DNA from: CAWBRT01 sp963832365
GTDB lineage: Bacteria > Acidobacteriota > Terriglobia > Terriglobales > Acidobacteriaceae
DNA length: 64,000 bases
Reading direction: 5' to 3'
NCBI GenBank assembly: GCA_963832365.1
Contig: CAWHUL010000023.1
Location: 1 to 64,000, forward strand
Below are positions 17,958-26,822 of this stretch, piece after piece (position 1 is the stretch's first letter; the number at the start of each line of letters is the position of its first letter). Both the position numbers and the translations under genes were made by a program. The notes beneath the pieces were generated by a model. That model had not been told where the DNA came from. It did not search any database and was given only the letters and a program-made list of their open reading frames with translations.

Positions 17958-18774
17958 TGCCCACCTCCGTTCCAAGGTAGGCGTCGATCACCTCCTGGTT
18001 TCTTTCGATGGTTTCAGCCGGGCCTTCCGCGATCTTTTTGCCGAAATTAAGAACGGTGATGTGGTCGGATACGTTCATCACCAGGCTCATGTCATGTTCG
18101 ACAAGCAGGATCGTGATCCCACGATCTCTGATCTGGAATAGCAGATCCAGCAGCATCTCGGTCTCGGCGGCGTTAAGCCCGGCGGCCGGCTCGTCCAGCA
18201 GGAGGAGCTTGGGGTCCGAGACCAGTGCGCGCGCCAGTTCCAGCAGCCGCTGCTGCCCGTAGGGGAGACTCTTGGCCTCGGCAAACTCTTTTCCCCGGAG
18301 GCCGACGAACTCCAGGGTATCCAGAGCTTTCTGGCGCAAGGCCGCCTCTTCGTCTCGCTGCGATGCCACCTTGAGGATACTTCTCACCAGCCCCGCTCGA
18401 GAACGGCAATGCTGGCCGATCAGTACATTGTCCAGCACCGTCAGTTCTCCGAACAGGCGGATATTCTGGAACGTACGCGCAATCCCGTGGGTGGTGATGA
18501 CGTGGGGCTTCCGACCTGTGACCGGCTTCCCGTTCAGAAGGATCTCGCCCGCGGTGGGTATGTACAGGCCGCTCAGCATGTTCAGGATGGTGGTCTTGCC
18601 TGAACCGTTGGGGCCGATCAGCGCCTGGATCTCGCCGCGTGCGGACTTCCATGTCCACGCCGTCCACCGCCTTGAGCCCGCCGAAGTGCTTGGCCAGCCC
18701 TTTGACAGAAAGGATCGTCCCATTGCTGCTGGACCCGCCGACGTTCGGCAATGGAAAGTCCATTTTTTCTGCAT
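17935..18774 (-). CDS. livG: LivG-type ABC transporter ATPase (3' part of a LivM-LivG fusion)
   Basis: From about 18640 down to 17935 the frame encodes LivG: Walker A GPNGSGKTT, then GIARTFQNIRLF, signature LPYGQQRLLELARAL, Walker B LLLLDEPAAGL. The first 45 codons of the open frame (18774-18642) are not LivG-like; the true N-terminus (LSVKGLAKHFGGLKAVDGV) lies in the frame of the permease upstream. One extra base at about 18640 separates them. The original gene was therefore a permease-ATPase fusion, a known Liv architecture. The frameshift would prevent translation of the fused ATPase unless it is a sequencing error. Confidence 0.8.
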   Translation of the reverse strand: MQKKWTFHCRTSAGPAAMGRSFLSKGWPSTSAGSRRWTAWTWKSARGEIQALIGPNGSGKTTILNMLSGLYIPTAGEILLNGKPVTGRKPHVITTHGIARTFQNIRLFGELTVLDNVLIGQHCRSRAGLVRSILKVASQRDEEAALRQKALDTLEFVGLRGKEFAEAKSLPYGQQRLLELARALVSDPKLLLLDEPAAGLNAAETEMLLDLLFQIRDRGITILLVEHDMSLVMNVSDHITVLNFGKKIAEGPAETIERNQEVIDAYLGTEVGNAQSIGN

Positions 18775-19384
18775 AACGATCCTTCAGCTCTGCCGTCACT
18801 TCCCGCGCGGCCACCGAGTCGGAGGCCCACCAGATTCGCAGCCGCCGGCTGAGGGCCCATCCTCTCACCAGGCCAGCGATCCCGCCCGGCATGAAGATCA
18901 TGACGGCCACGATACCCGCCGCGTAGACCATCATGTAGTAGTCCTTCAGGAACCGCAGGACCTCCGGCAGAAGGGTGAGCAGGGTCGCGCCTACAATGGA
19001 GCCGACCGCTGAGCCGTTGCCCCCGAGCACCATCATGGCCAGGAGCATGACCGATTGGTCGAAGGAGAACGTGTCGGGACTGATGTAATGCGAGCCGCTG
19101 TGGGCGAACAGCCATCCCCCGAGGCCGCCGTATCCGGCCGATAAGGCGAAGGCCATGATCTTGTAGTAGGTGGAGTCCACTCCCGCCGTCTCGGCTGCCA
19201 TCTCATTTTCACGGATGGCCATAAAGGCACGTCCCACGCGGGAGTTCTTCAGCCGAATCGATGCCCAGGTGAGGACGATGAGCAAGACAGCCGCCACGTA
19301 GAAAAAGCTGCTGGGACTCTTCAGTTCATAGGAACCGATCCACGGCGACGGGATCTTGGCGATGCCGTCGGAGCCGCCGGTGAG
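18640..19384 (-). CDS. livM: LivM permease, C-terminal part, fused to the start of LivG
   Basis: The frame carries FFYVAAVLLIVLTWASIR, RVGRAFMAIRENEMAAE (the EAA-like loop of Liv permeases), FDQSVMLLAMMVLGGNGS and VRGWALSRRLRIWW. It then continues without a stop through a linker (PNVGGSSSNGT) into the LivG N-terminus. It starts after a one-base deletion at about 19385 that splits it from the LivM N-terminal part, and loses the LivG frame at about 18640. With both corrected, LivM-LivG is one gene of about 615 codons (19782-17935). Confidence 0.75.
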
Positions 19385-19782
19385 CCGATCGCATTGATCA
19401 GGATGAGCTGCAGGATGATCCCGAATCCAATGGTCGTCATGGCCAGGTAGTGGCCAGAGAGCTTCAGCGTAGGAATGCCCAGCAGTATCCCGAAGAGGGC
19501 CGCCACAATAAACGCGGCGATCAGGCCCAGCCAGGCGGACATCCCGAACTTGACTGTAAGCAGTGTCGACGTGTAGGCCCCCACACCCCAGAAGGCCGCC
19601 TGAGCCAGGGAGAGCTGCCCCGCATAACCCAGGACGATGTTCAGCCCGAGGCAGGCCACGGAGAAGCCGATCGCCAGATTCACCAGGTTGAGCCAGTAAT
19701 CGCTGCTCAACGCCCAGGGGAAGACTAAGACGGCCAGGGCGAGGGTCACGAAGAGGAGCGGCTTGGCTGCGCGTGGATTCAT
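19321..19782 (-). CDS. livM: LivM permease, N-terminal part (frameshifted)
   Basis: ATG 19782 opens a membrane protein: residues 10-30 and 35-55 are hydrophobic helices, followed by LNIVLGYAGQLSLAQAAFWG (the LivM signature), and the part up to LQLILINAIG fits LivM. From about 19385 the frame reads an arginine/serine-rich tail that is not LivM; the next frame supplies LTGGSDGIAKIPSPW. One missing C in ATCGG(C)CTCACC explains it. LivM forms the transmembrane channel with LivH. The gene starts 10 bp after the livH stop. Confidence 0.8.
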   Translation of the reverse strand: MNPRAAKPLLFVTLALAVLVFPWALSSDYWLNLVNLAIGFSVACLGLNIVLGYAGQLSLAQAAFWGVGAYTSTLLTVKFGMSAWLGLIAAFIVAALFGILLGIPTLKLSGHYLAMTTIGFGIILQLILINAIGSPAAPTASPRSRRRGSVPMN

Positions 19783-19792
19783 GGCAGCCCCC

Positions 19793-20674
19793 TTATGCCT
19801 TCTCGGCGATCTTCTCGCCGAAGAACCCCTGCGGGCGCAAGAACAGGACCAGGATCAGGATGATGAAGGCGAAGGCGTCGCGGTAGGCACTGGAGATGTA
19901 GTAAGCCCCGAACACTTCGATCACCCCAAGAAAGATTCCTCCAACGATAGCCCCAGGCACACTTCCGAAGCCTCCCACAATGGTGGAGCAGAACGCCTTG
20001 AGCCCCAGCATCGCGCCCATCTCCTTGGTTACATAAAAGATCGGGCCGACCAGAATGCCCGCTGCCGCTCCCAGGATGGAACTGTAGATGAAGGTGATAG
20101 CGATCATCTTCGCCACGCGGATGCCGAGGAGCCGCGCCATCTCCTTGTCCTGGGCCGTCGCCTGCATCTTCTTGCCCAGAGACGTCTTTTCAAAGAAGAA
20201 GTACTGCAACACGAGGAGCGCCAAGGTGGCCACGATGATTACGATGTACTGCGGGTCCACAAAGACGCCGGCCAGGTTCAGAACGTCCGGACGGGTCGGT
20301 CGCTGCATGAGAAATGGCTCGGCCCCGAAGACCAACTGCGCTCCGTTCTTGAGGAAGATGGAGACGCCGATGGTGGCGATGATAACCGGAAGGAAGGTGC
20401 GGTGGCGCAGGGGATAGTAGGCAATGCGTTGGAAGACGATCCCGAAGACTCCCATAAAGAGAACGGTGACCACGTACGTCAAGGGGAACGGAAGCTTTAG
20501 CACCTCCATTAGCCAGACGGCCACGAAGGCCGGGATCATGACAAACTCGCCTTGAGCGAAGTTCACAACCCCCACCGCGTTGAAGATCAGGACAAACCCC
20601 AGGGCGACGAGGGCGTAGATGGAGCCCATGGCCAGTCCTGCGCTCATCATTTGCAAATTGGTAGCGACATCCAT
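19793..20674 (-). CDS. livH: branched-chain amino acid-type ABC permease LivH
   Basis: The start at 20674 (MDVATNLQMMSAGLAMG) is preferred, with GGAG about 11 bases upstream; longer in-frame starts add unrelated residues. The product, about 293 residues, has the LivH opening GSIYALVALGFVLIFNAVG and VNFAQGEFVMIPAF, eight or so hydrophobic segments, and the EAA-like loop TALGKKMQATAQDKEMARLLG in related form. It is the second membrane subunit of the importer and lies between livK and livM in a five-function minus-strand operon. It is one of two uninterrupted genes of that operon, with livF. Confidence 0.9.
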   Translation of the reverse strand: MDVATNLQMMSAGLAMGSIYALVALGFVLIFNAVGVVNFAQGEFVMIPAFVAVWLMEVLKLPFPLTYVVTVLFMGVFGIVFQRIAYYPLRHRTFLPVIIATIGVSIFLKNGAQLVFGAEPFLMQRPTRPDVLNLAGVFVDPQYIVIIVATLALLVLQYFFFEKTSLGKKMQATAQDKEMARLLGIRVAKMIAITFIYSSILGAAAGILVGPIFYVTKEMGAMLGLKAFCSTIVGGFGSVPGAIVGGIFLGVIEVFGAYYISSAYRDAFAFIILILVLFLRPQGFFGEKIAEKA

Positions 20675-20750
20675 ACAGAAATCTCCACATGCGCATGGCC
20701 CCCGGCTTTGATCGGGGGCCCGCGCCTCCCACGTCATTAAACGGCGAGGA

Positions 20751-21888
20751 TTATTTGGCTCCTATTTTGACAATCTTAAGGAGCTTGGGATTTCCTTTCT
20801 CGATCTGGACCACGCTTACCTCGCTCAATCCGTCCCCGTTGGGGGTGAAGTCAAACGTGCCCAGGACACCCTGATATCCCTTGGTCGACAGGATGGCCTC
20901 GCGGATCTTGGCGACGATTCTCGCCGACCTTCTTGATCGCATTCACCAGGATGTTCAGCCCGTCATAGGTCCAAGCCGAGGTGGCGTCGAACTCCTGGTT
21001 GTATTCCTTCTTGTAATCTTCAGCGTACTTCTTGTTCACCGGGCTCTGGCCAGGCACGAAGTCCGCAACGGCAAGAAGTCCCTCGGAGGCTTCCCGCGAA
21101 AGGTTAAGGGTGTCCTTCATCTGGCTGGAAGGTGAGCCGATGTACATGAAGGGCGAGCCGAGTTGGCGATACTGCCGCTGAATCACCGCCACGTCCTCGG
21201 GGTTGGTGCCGTAGAGGACCAGGATCTGGGTCCCCGCGTTCTTGAGAGAGAGGAGCTGTGCGGTGTAGTCCTTAGTCTTGGTGGTGTATCTCTCCCGCTT
21301 CACCAAAGTCAGACCTGCGTCCTTGGCGCCCTTCTCGACCAGATCGGCGCCGCCGGTGCCGAAGGCGTCGGAGTCATGCAGGATGCCGATCTTAGTGAAC
21401 TTGGTGTTTTCCTTGATGTACTTGACCATGGCGGCCGCGGCGATGGAGTCATCCGGCCGGACCCGGAACAGCCACGGGTTCCCCTGCTTGGTCAGGGAGG
21501 CATTCGTCCCGCCGATAATTGCGGGGATACTATAGTTCTTGATCGCATCGGACATGGCCAAGACCTGGGTGCTCTTCACGGAGCCGACCAGCGCCAGAAC
21601 CTTCTCCTGCTCCACGGCCTTCTGCAGCGCGGCCAAAGCGCCGGGGTTGGTGGACTGGTTGTCCACAATGATCAGGTCGATTTTCTTGCCGTTGACTCCA
21701 CCGGCTGCGTTGATCTGCTTCAGAGCAAGTTTGATCGCCTTGATCTGAAGCGCGCCTTCGTCCGCCGAAGCGCCGGTGACGGGCGGGGTGAAGCCAATCT
21801 TGATCGTATCGGCTGCTTGCAGGCTCAGGACGCCGAAGGTCGTGCCCACAAAGAGCCCCAGCAGAGCAAACGTAAACCATTTACGCAT
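20751..21888 (-). CDS. livK: periplasmic substrate-binding protein LivK-like, frameshifted near the C-terminus
   Basis: ATG 21888; residues 1-26 are a signal peptide ending at LSLQAADTIK. The body is a type I periplasmic binding fold: IKIGFTPPVTGASADEG, GGVNGKKIDLIIVDNQS, SIPAIIGGTNASLTKQG, YDGLNILVNAIKKVG. After VGE an extra A at about 20922 shifts the frame; the correct ending (VAKIREAILSTKGYQGVLG, then FDFTPNGDG and LLKIVKIGAK) is in the next frame and ends at 20751. The ligand could be an amino acid, amide or aromatic acid. The operon starts here, with a 479-bp divergent gap upstream. Confidence 0.8.
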
Positions 21889-22367
21889 GATATTCCTATC
21901 TCCGATCGTTATTATTTTCGCAGCTTGCGGCGATCTGAACAGATATCAAATGCCGGCTCTCATGTAAAGGTAAAAAGTGAATTGGAGGCGCGGGAATCCA
22001 TTGATATCAATCGACCTTTGTCATGGAATTGTTCTCGATACTACGAGCCCTTCCTCTGGCACCTGACGTGAGCCATGTTTTCAACGGAGTGCCAAAAATA
22101 CCGTGGGCCACTGTCACGAAAGCATCATGAAAAGCGAAAGTCGTCCTGCGCCATTATGAACCACGGGCCGCTGGGTAAAACTGCTTATTCCCGCTTTGCC
22201 CGCCGAGCAGGCAGGGGAGCTTGCAGGGTGGGGCTGTGCTGCTGTTAGCACATTGTTTACAATACAGTGGCGTTGACCTCCGAAAATAAGGTTGGCAGCA
22301 GTCATCTCCGGAAAGCCTGCCCGTCAGGAAAGCTTACCCGGCGCCGATAATACGGAAGGAGTCCAGG
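21889..22367. promoter_or_regulatory. divergent control region between the livK operon and a dehydrogenase
   Basis: 479 bp without a gene. It must hold promoters for livK (minus) and the CtBP-like dehydrogenase (plus). The palindrome ATTGTTTACAAT lies at 22252-22263, a form typical of GntR or similar operator half-sites. The ribosome site AAGGAG at 22356 precedes the GTG start at 22368. No local regulator gene is present. Confidence 0.4.
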
Positions 22368-23363
22368 GTGCATAACGGCTACGAATCGAGCGGTAAGAAG
22401 CTCAAAGTTCTCATTACCGACTATGAATACTCTGACGTTCAACTTGAACAGGAGCTCTACCGGGAAGCTGGCATCGAGGTCGCAACCAGCCAGTGCCGCA
22501 CCGAGCAGGATGTAATCGCCGCCTCGGAGGGCTGCTTTGGATTGCTGGTGCAATATGCCGAGGTCGGCGCTAAGGTTTTCACCGCCCGGCCGGAGATTCG
22601 AATTTGCAGCCGCTACGGCGTCGGAACCGACACGATCGATTCCGCCGCCGCCCTGCGTCACGGTGTCTGGGTGGCAAACTCGCCCGATTACGGAATCGGA
22701 GAAGTGGCCACGCACGCTCTGGCGATGACGCTCTCGTTGCTGCGTCATCTCCCGTGGTATGACCGCGACATACGGCAAGGCAAATGGGGCCATATGTCAG
22801 CCGGAAAACTACGGCGCGTCGGCAATTTGACTTTGGGAATACTCGGTCTGGGCCGGATTGGCAAGCGCATGGCGTACCTTGCCCGCAACTGCTTCAAGCG
22901 CGTAATCGCCTGCGATCCTTACATCATCGATGGCGATTTCCCGGCCTATGTGGAGCGAGTGTCCCTGGAACAGCTTTTCAGTCAAAGCGATGCGATCTCT
23001 CTGCACGTGCCTCTAACCCAGGAAACTCGCGGCATGGTGAATGCCGGCCTGCTCAAGCTGATGAAGCCGGAGAGCTATGTGGTCAATACTTCGAGGGGCG
23101 CCGTCGTCAATGTTGACGATCTGCTTGATGCCTTGAATTCCGGTCGATTGGACGGCGCGGCGCTTGACGTTTTGCCGGTTGAACCGCCGCCGGCTGGGTC
23201 TCCGCTGCTCCAGCACCCGCGGGTCATTCTCACGCCTCATTCGGCTTTCTATTCCGATGAGTCGGAAATAGAGATGCGGCGAAAGACGGCACAGAACCTG
23301 GTGGACTGGGCGCGCCAAGGGCGCCCAACCTACGTAGTGGTTGACCCGGGGCCAAAGGCGTAA
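22368..23363 (+). CDS. D-2-hydroxyacid dehydrogenase, CtBP-like
   Basis: 331 residues from a GTG with AAGGAG upstream. The substrate-binding half includes SRYGVGTDTIDSAAALRHG; the Rossmann motif is GILGLGRIGKRMAYLA near residue 160. Catalytic residues are in NTSRGAVVNVDDL, DVLPVEPPPAGSPL and TPHSAFYS. The YGVGTDTID and HSAFYSDES segments are typical of the C-terminal-binding-protein-like bacterial group. It is the third 2-hydroxyacid dehydrogenase in 11 kb, which argues for a pathway rich in 2-hydroxy and 2-oxo acids. It is separated from the next gene by 155 bp with its own promoter, so it may be a single-gene unit. Confidence 0.85.
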   Translation: MHNGYESSGKKLKVLITDYEYSDVQLEQELYREAGIEVATSQCRTEQDVIAASEGCFGLLVQYAEVGAKVFTARPEIRICSRYGVGTDTIDSAAALRHGVWVANSPDYGIGEVATHALAMTLSLLRHLPWYDRDIRQGKWGHMSAGKLRRVGNLTLGILGLGRIGKRMAYLARNCFKRVIACDPYIIDGDFPAYVERVSLEQLFSQSDAISLHVPLTQETRGMVNAGLLKLMKPESYVVNTSRGAVVNVDDLLDALNSGRLDGAALDVLPVEPPPAGSPLLQHPRVILTPHSAFYSDESEIEMRRKTAQNLVDWARQGRPTYVVVDPGPKA

Positions 23364-23434
23364 GCACTGCCGTCCACAGAAGCAGCAGTCAACGTCTCGG
23401 GCCGCCACACCCCGGTTTGGGTGTCACTAACTTC

Positions 23435-23462
23435 TTGAGAGCATCACTAAATTTAGTATATA
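23435..23462 (+). promoter_or_regulatory. sigma-70 promoter with overlapping palindrome before the 2-oxoacid dehydrogenase genes
   Basis: TTGAGA (23435-23440) and TATATA (23457-23462) are 16 bp apart, about 57 bp before the ATG at 23519. The perfect 10-bp palindrome CTAAATTTAG (23448-23457) occupies the spacer and touches the -10 box, a likely operator position. AGGAG before the ATG is a good ribosome site. Confidence 0.55.
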
Positions 23463-23518
23463 AGGGGTAGGGTTCGCCGATTTCACAGCGAAGTGAGCCA
23501 ATATCAGGAGTTGCAAAA

Positions 23519-24517
23519 ATGACGGGTCCCGTGCTTCAGTCTGAAACTGACTCGGCAATTGGAAGCAAGCAATGGCTTGCTATGTACAGGCAGATGCTGT
23601 CCATCCGCCTGTTCGAAGAGCATGTTAATGACCTCTATACGCGGGCACTTATGCCTGGGTTGGCGCACTTATATATAGGGGAAGAGGCAGTGGCGGTCGG
23701 AGTTTGCAATGCTCTCCGGCCTGACGACTATATCACCAGCACGCATCGCGGCCATGGCCACTGTCTGGCAAAGGGAGCATCGCCCGAGCGTATGTTCGCG
23801 GAGTTGCTCGGCAAAGAAGCCGGGTACTGCCGGGGCAAGGGCGGATCGATGCACATTGCTGACCCGGCTACCGGCAACCTGGGAGCAAACGCCATCGTCG
23901 GCGGCAGCATGGCCATCGCGACTGGAGCGGCATTTTCCGCAAAACATCTGAAGAACGGCCGGGTGGCGGTCTGTTTTTTCGGAGACGGAGCCGTGGCCCA
24001 GGGCTTGCTTTTTGAAGCGATGAATCTGGCGCAGATATGGAAACTCCCTGTCATCTATGTTTGCGAGAACAATCATTACAGCGAGTACACCGCGAATTCG
24101 GAGATTCTTGCCGGTGACTTGCTCGCCCGTCCGGCTGCTTTTGGCGTGCTAGCCGAAGGCGTGGATGGGCAGAACGTCCGCGCTGTCCATGCGGCGACAA
24201 AACGGCTGGTGGAAAGAGCGCGTCAGGGGGGCGGTCCCGCTTTCCTGCTGTGTGATACCTATCGCTATAAGGGTCATCACGTGGGCGACATCGACCGCGA
24301 GTACTACCGCTCAAAGGAAGAGGAGCAGCGCTGGATGACCGAGCGCGACCCCATAAAAGGCCATGCAGCTTGGCTGATCGAAGAAAACCTTGCCGATGCG
24401 AGCCTTCTCAAGCAGGTTGAGGCGGAAGTTGCAGCTGAACTCGATGCGGCGGTCAAATTCGCTCTGGCTGCACCTTACCCCAGCCCGGACCAAGTGGAGA
24501 ATGATATTTATGCCTGA
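23519..24517 (+). CDS. 2-oxoacid (acetoin/pyruvate) dehydrogenase E1 alpha subunit
   Basis: 332 residues. The thiamine diphosphate motif runs from GDGAVAQGLLFEAMNLAQ to VCENN near residues 158-185. YRYKGHHVGDIDREYY and AKGASPERMFAELLGKEAGY are typical of AcoA/PdhA-type subunits. It should decarboxylate a 2-oxoacid, or cleave acetoin, and pass the acyl group to the E2 lipoyl arm. The gene overlaps the E1 beta start by 8 bp. Acetoin and pyruvate enzymes cannot be told apart here; the short length (about 330) is closer to the acetoin type. Confidence 0.88.
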   Translation: MTGPVLQSETDSAIGSKQWLAMYRQMLSIRLFEEHVNDLYTRALMPGLAHLYIGEEAVAVGVCNALRPDDYITSTHRGHGHCLAKGASPERMFAELLGKEAGYCRGKGGSMHIADPATGNLGANAIVGGSMAIATGAAFSAKHLKNGRVAVCFFGDGAVAQGLLFEAMNLAQIWKLPVIYVCENNHYSEYTANSEILAGDLLARPAAFGVLAEGVDGQNVRAVHAATKRLVERARQGGGPAFLLCDTYRYKGHHVGDIDREYYRSKEEEQRWMTERDPIKGHAAWLIEENLADASLLKQVEAEVAAELDAAVKFALAAPYPSPDQVENDIYA

Positions 24518-25505
24518 AGCCAAGGAGCGCGAACTGACGTTTGGCGAAGCCGTCAAAGAGGCGATTGCAGAAGAGATGCGTCGCGATTCCCGCGTGTTTA
24601 TCCTGGGAGAGGATGTCGCGGAGGCGGGCACGCCTTTTAAGGTCCTGACCGGATTAGTGGCTGAATTTGGCACCGATCGTGTAGTTGATACTCCGATCTC
24701 GGAGCCAGGCTTTACCGGGCTCGCGGTCGGGGCGGCGATGACCGGTCTTCGCCCCATTGTGGATATCATGTTCGGCGATTTCATCACCTTGACCATGGAC
24801 CAGATGGTGAACCAGGCGGCCAAGATTCATTACATGTCGGGGGGCCACTTGAGTTGTCCGATGGTGATGCGAACCACGCTGGGCGCAGGTCGCCGCTCGG
24901 CGGCACAACACTCGCAGTCGCTCCATGCCTGGTTCAGCCATGTACCCGGGCTTAAGGTAGTGATGCCATCAACGCCCTACGACGCGAAAGGGCTGCTGAA
25001 AACGGCCATACGGGACGAGAATCCGGTTGTCTTCTTTGAAGACAAGATGACGTACAAGCTGAAAGGGCCGGTTCCAACCGGGGATTACACCATACCTTTT
25101 GGGGTGGCGGACGTGAAACGCGTCGGCAGCGACATCACCATCGTGGCCACCAGCAGCATGGTGCAGGTAGCGTTGGCGGCAGCGGATATGCTGGAAGCTG
25201 CGGGGATCAGCGCCGAAGTTATCGATCCGCGGACAACCTGGCCTCTGGATGAAAAAGCTCTTATCGCGTCGGCAATCAAGACTTCGCGCGTGATCGTGGT
25301 GGACGAAGGTTATGAACGCTATGGCGTTACGGCCGAGATTGCCGCAGTGATTGCCGAAGGCGCTTTCTTTAATCTTGATGCACCGGTTAAGCGGATTGGC
25401 GCCATGCATGTTCCGATTCCATTTTCGCCGCCGCTGGAAGATGTGACCGTGCCGTCGGAAAAGTTGGTGTTTGAGGCAGCGCGTAAACTTTGCGACAACA
25501 CCTAA
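24510..25505 (+). CDS. 2-oxoacid (acetoin/pyruvate) dehydrogenase E1 beta subunit
   Basis: The ATG at 24510 (MPEAKERELTFGEAVKEAI) has GGAG at 24496-24499 and overlaps the E1 alpha stop; an ATG three codons earlier is also possible. About 331 residues with the beta-subunit pattern: VFILGEDVAEAGTPFKVLTG, ISEPGFTGLAVGAAMTGLRP, VVDEGYERYGVTAEIAA. Together with E1 alpha it forms the alpha2beta2 decarboxylase. A 111-bp gap with a strong hairpin separates it from the E2 gene, unlike the tight alpha-beta junction. Confidence 0.88.
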   Translation: MPEAKERELTFGEAVKEAIAEEMRRDSRVFILGEDVAEAGTPFKVLTGLVAEFGTDRVVDTPISEPGFTGLAVGAAMTGLRPIVDIMFGDFITLTMDQMVNQAAKIHYMSGGHLSCPMVMRTTLGAGRRSAAQHSQSLHAWFSHVPGLKVVMPSTPYDAKGLLKTAIRDENPVVFFEDKMTYKLKGPVPTGDYTIPFGVADVKRVGSDITIVATSSMVQVALAAADMLEAAGISAEVIDPRTTWPLDEKALIASAIKTSRVIVVDEGYERYGVTAEIAAVIAEGAFFNLDAPVKRIGAMHVPIPFSPPLEDVTVPSEKLVFEAARKLCDNT

Positions 25506-25513
25506 CCCGCGAA

Positions 25514-25546
25514 GGGTATATCCCGCGAAGCAGCCGGGTTATACCC
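25514..25546 (+). promoter_or_regulatory. hairpin between E1 beta and E2 genes
   Basis: GGGTATA (25514-25520) pairs with TATACCC (25540-25546), and CCCG (25522-25525) with CGGG (25535-25538) inside it. No T-run follows, so it is more likely an RNA processing or stability element, or a partial terminator that lowers E2 expression, than a full stop. Confidence 0.4.
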
Positions 25547-25616
25547 TGATTCTTAATATAAATCTTGCAGTTGGAAGGGCTAGTTACTTGGCCCCCATTG
25601 ATAAGAGATAAAAACT

Positions 25617-26822
25617 GTGGCTAATAGGATTGTGATGCCTGCGCTCGAGATGGCGCAGGAGACCGGCAAACTCGTGTCCTGGTTAAAACAGGAAGGCCAA
25701 ACCGTCGCTAAGGGCGAGCCACTGCTGGAAGTTGAAACCGATAAAGCGGTCATGGAAATTGAGTCTCCAGGTGATGGAGTACTCGCGGCCATAACAGCGC
25801 AACCAGGGGCCGAAGTGCCCGTTGGACAAACAATTGCCTGGCTGGTTGGCCCAGGCGAGGCTCCCCCAGTTGAGGATGGGCCGAGCGAGTCCGGCCGACG
25901 GATGACGGCAGAACCCCAGGCGCCGCCCCCAGCGGTCGCCGGCGATCCCGCGGTGTCGCCCGCAGCTGCCCAGGCGAAAATCTCTCCGAAGGCACGCCGT
26001 CTGGCCAAAGAACATGGCGTCGATCTGAGCCGGCTACGCGGATCAGGGCCGGGGGGAGAGATTCTGGCGGCAGATATCCTTGCGCTGGCGAAAGCCGGTA
26101 GTGTTCCCGCTCAGAGTGTTCCTGCTCAGGCGGAAATTGAAACGCTGAGTTCGACCGCCAAACTTATGGCGGAGCGAACCACCAAGAGTTGGACCAGCGT
26201 ACCGCACTTCTTCGTCGTCCGCGATGTCGATGCAAGTGCGCTTCTGGCAGCGCGCGAGGAGCTTTTGCCGGAAGTTGAAAAAGCCTTCGGGGTGCGACTG
26301 ACTCACACTGATTTGCTGGTTGCGCTTATTGCGCCCCTACTGGCCAAGCACCCACGGATGAACGCGACGTGGACTGAGCAGGGAATCCGTCTTAACCGGC
26401 AGGTGAATCTCGCCGTCGCCATGGCCGTTGAGGATGGAGTGGCTGCGGCAGTGATCCCACATGCCGACACCACGGCTTTGGGCGAAATCGCCGTTCAGCG
26501 GCGCGATATGGCGGAACGCGCCAAGGCGGGACGGCTGCGTTCTACGGATCTTACGGGCGCGACCTTTACCATGAGCAATCTGGGCATGTATAACGTCGAC
26601 GCATTCAGCGCAATCATCAGTCCACCGCAGGTAGCGATACTGGCGGTCGCGCGTATTGCAGACCGAGTAGTGCCGGTCGACGGCAAACCGGGTGTTCGGC
26701 CGATGATGACCTTGACGCTCTCGTCCGACCACCGCGTGGTCGATGGGGCTCGCGCGGCGATGTTTCTCGACGACTTGGCCGAAGCCATTCGCCAGCCGAA
26801 GACGCGGCTGGGCAAGCCATAA
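25617..26822 (+). CDS. dihydrolipoamide acyltransferase E2
   Basis: 401 residues from a GTG. The lipoyl domain (1-78) has the modified Lys in EVETDKAVMEIESP. An Ala/Pro linker follows, then a peripheral subunit-binding domain at about 122-158 (ISPKARRLAKEHGVDLSRL). The catalytic domain carries MSNLGMYNVDAFSAII and the active-site His-Asp in SSDHRVVDGARAAMF. It is the core of the complex started by the two E1 genes. No dihydrolipoamide dehydrogenase (E3) gene follows, so E3 must be supplied from elsewhere. The downstream region holds a REP-like repeat and converges with the amidase. Confidence 0.9.
   Translation: MANRIVMPALEMAQETGKLVSWLKQEGQTVAKGEPLLEVETDKAVMEIESPGDGVLAAITAQPGAEVPVGQTIAWLVGPGEAPPVEDGPSESGRRMTAEPQAPPPAVAGDPAVSPAAAQAKISPKARRLAKEHGVDLSRLRGSGPGGEILAADILALAKAGSVPAQSVPAQAEIETLSSTAKLMAERTTKSWTSVPHFFVVRDVDASALLAAREELLPEVEKAFGVRLTHTDLLVALIAPLLAKHPRMNATWTEQGIRLNRQVNLAVAMAVEDGVAAAVIPHADTTALGEIAVQRRDMAERAKAGRLRSTDLTGATFTMSNLGMYNVDAFSAIISPPQVAILAVARIADRVVPVDGKPGVRPMMTLTLSSDHRVVDGARAAMFLDDLAEAIRQPKTRLGKP

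Noticed and set aside
18600..19400. Programmed ribosomal frameshifting in LivM-LivG
   Set aside because: No slippery heptamer or downstream stimulator is seen at 18640 or 19385, and the same kind of indel occurs in unrelated genes nearby.
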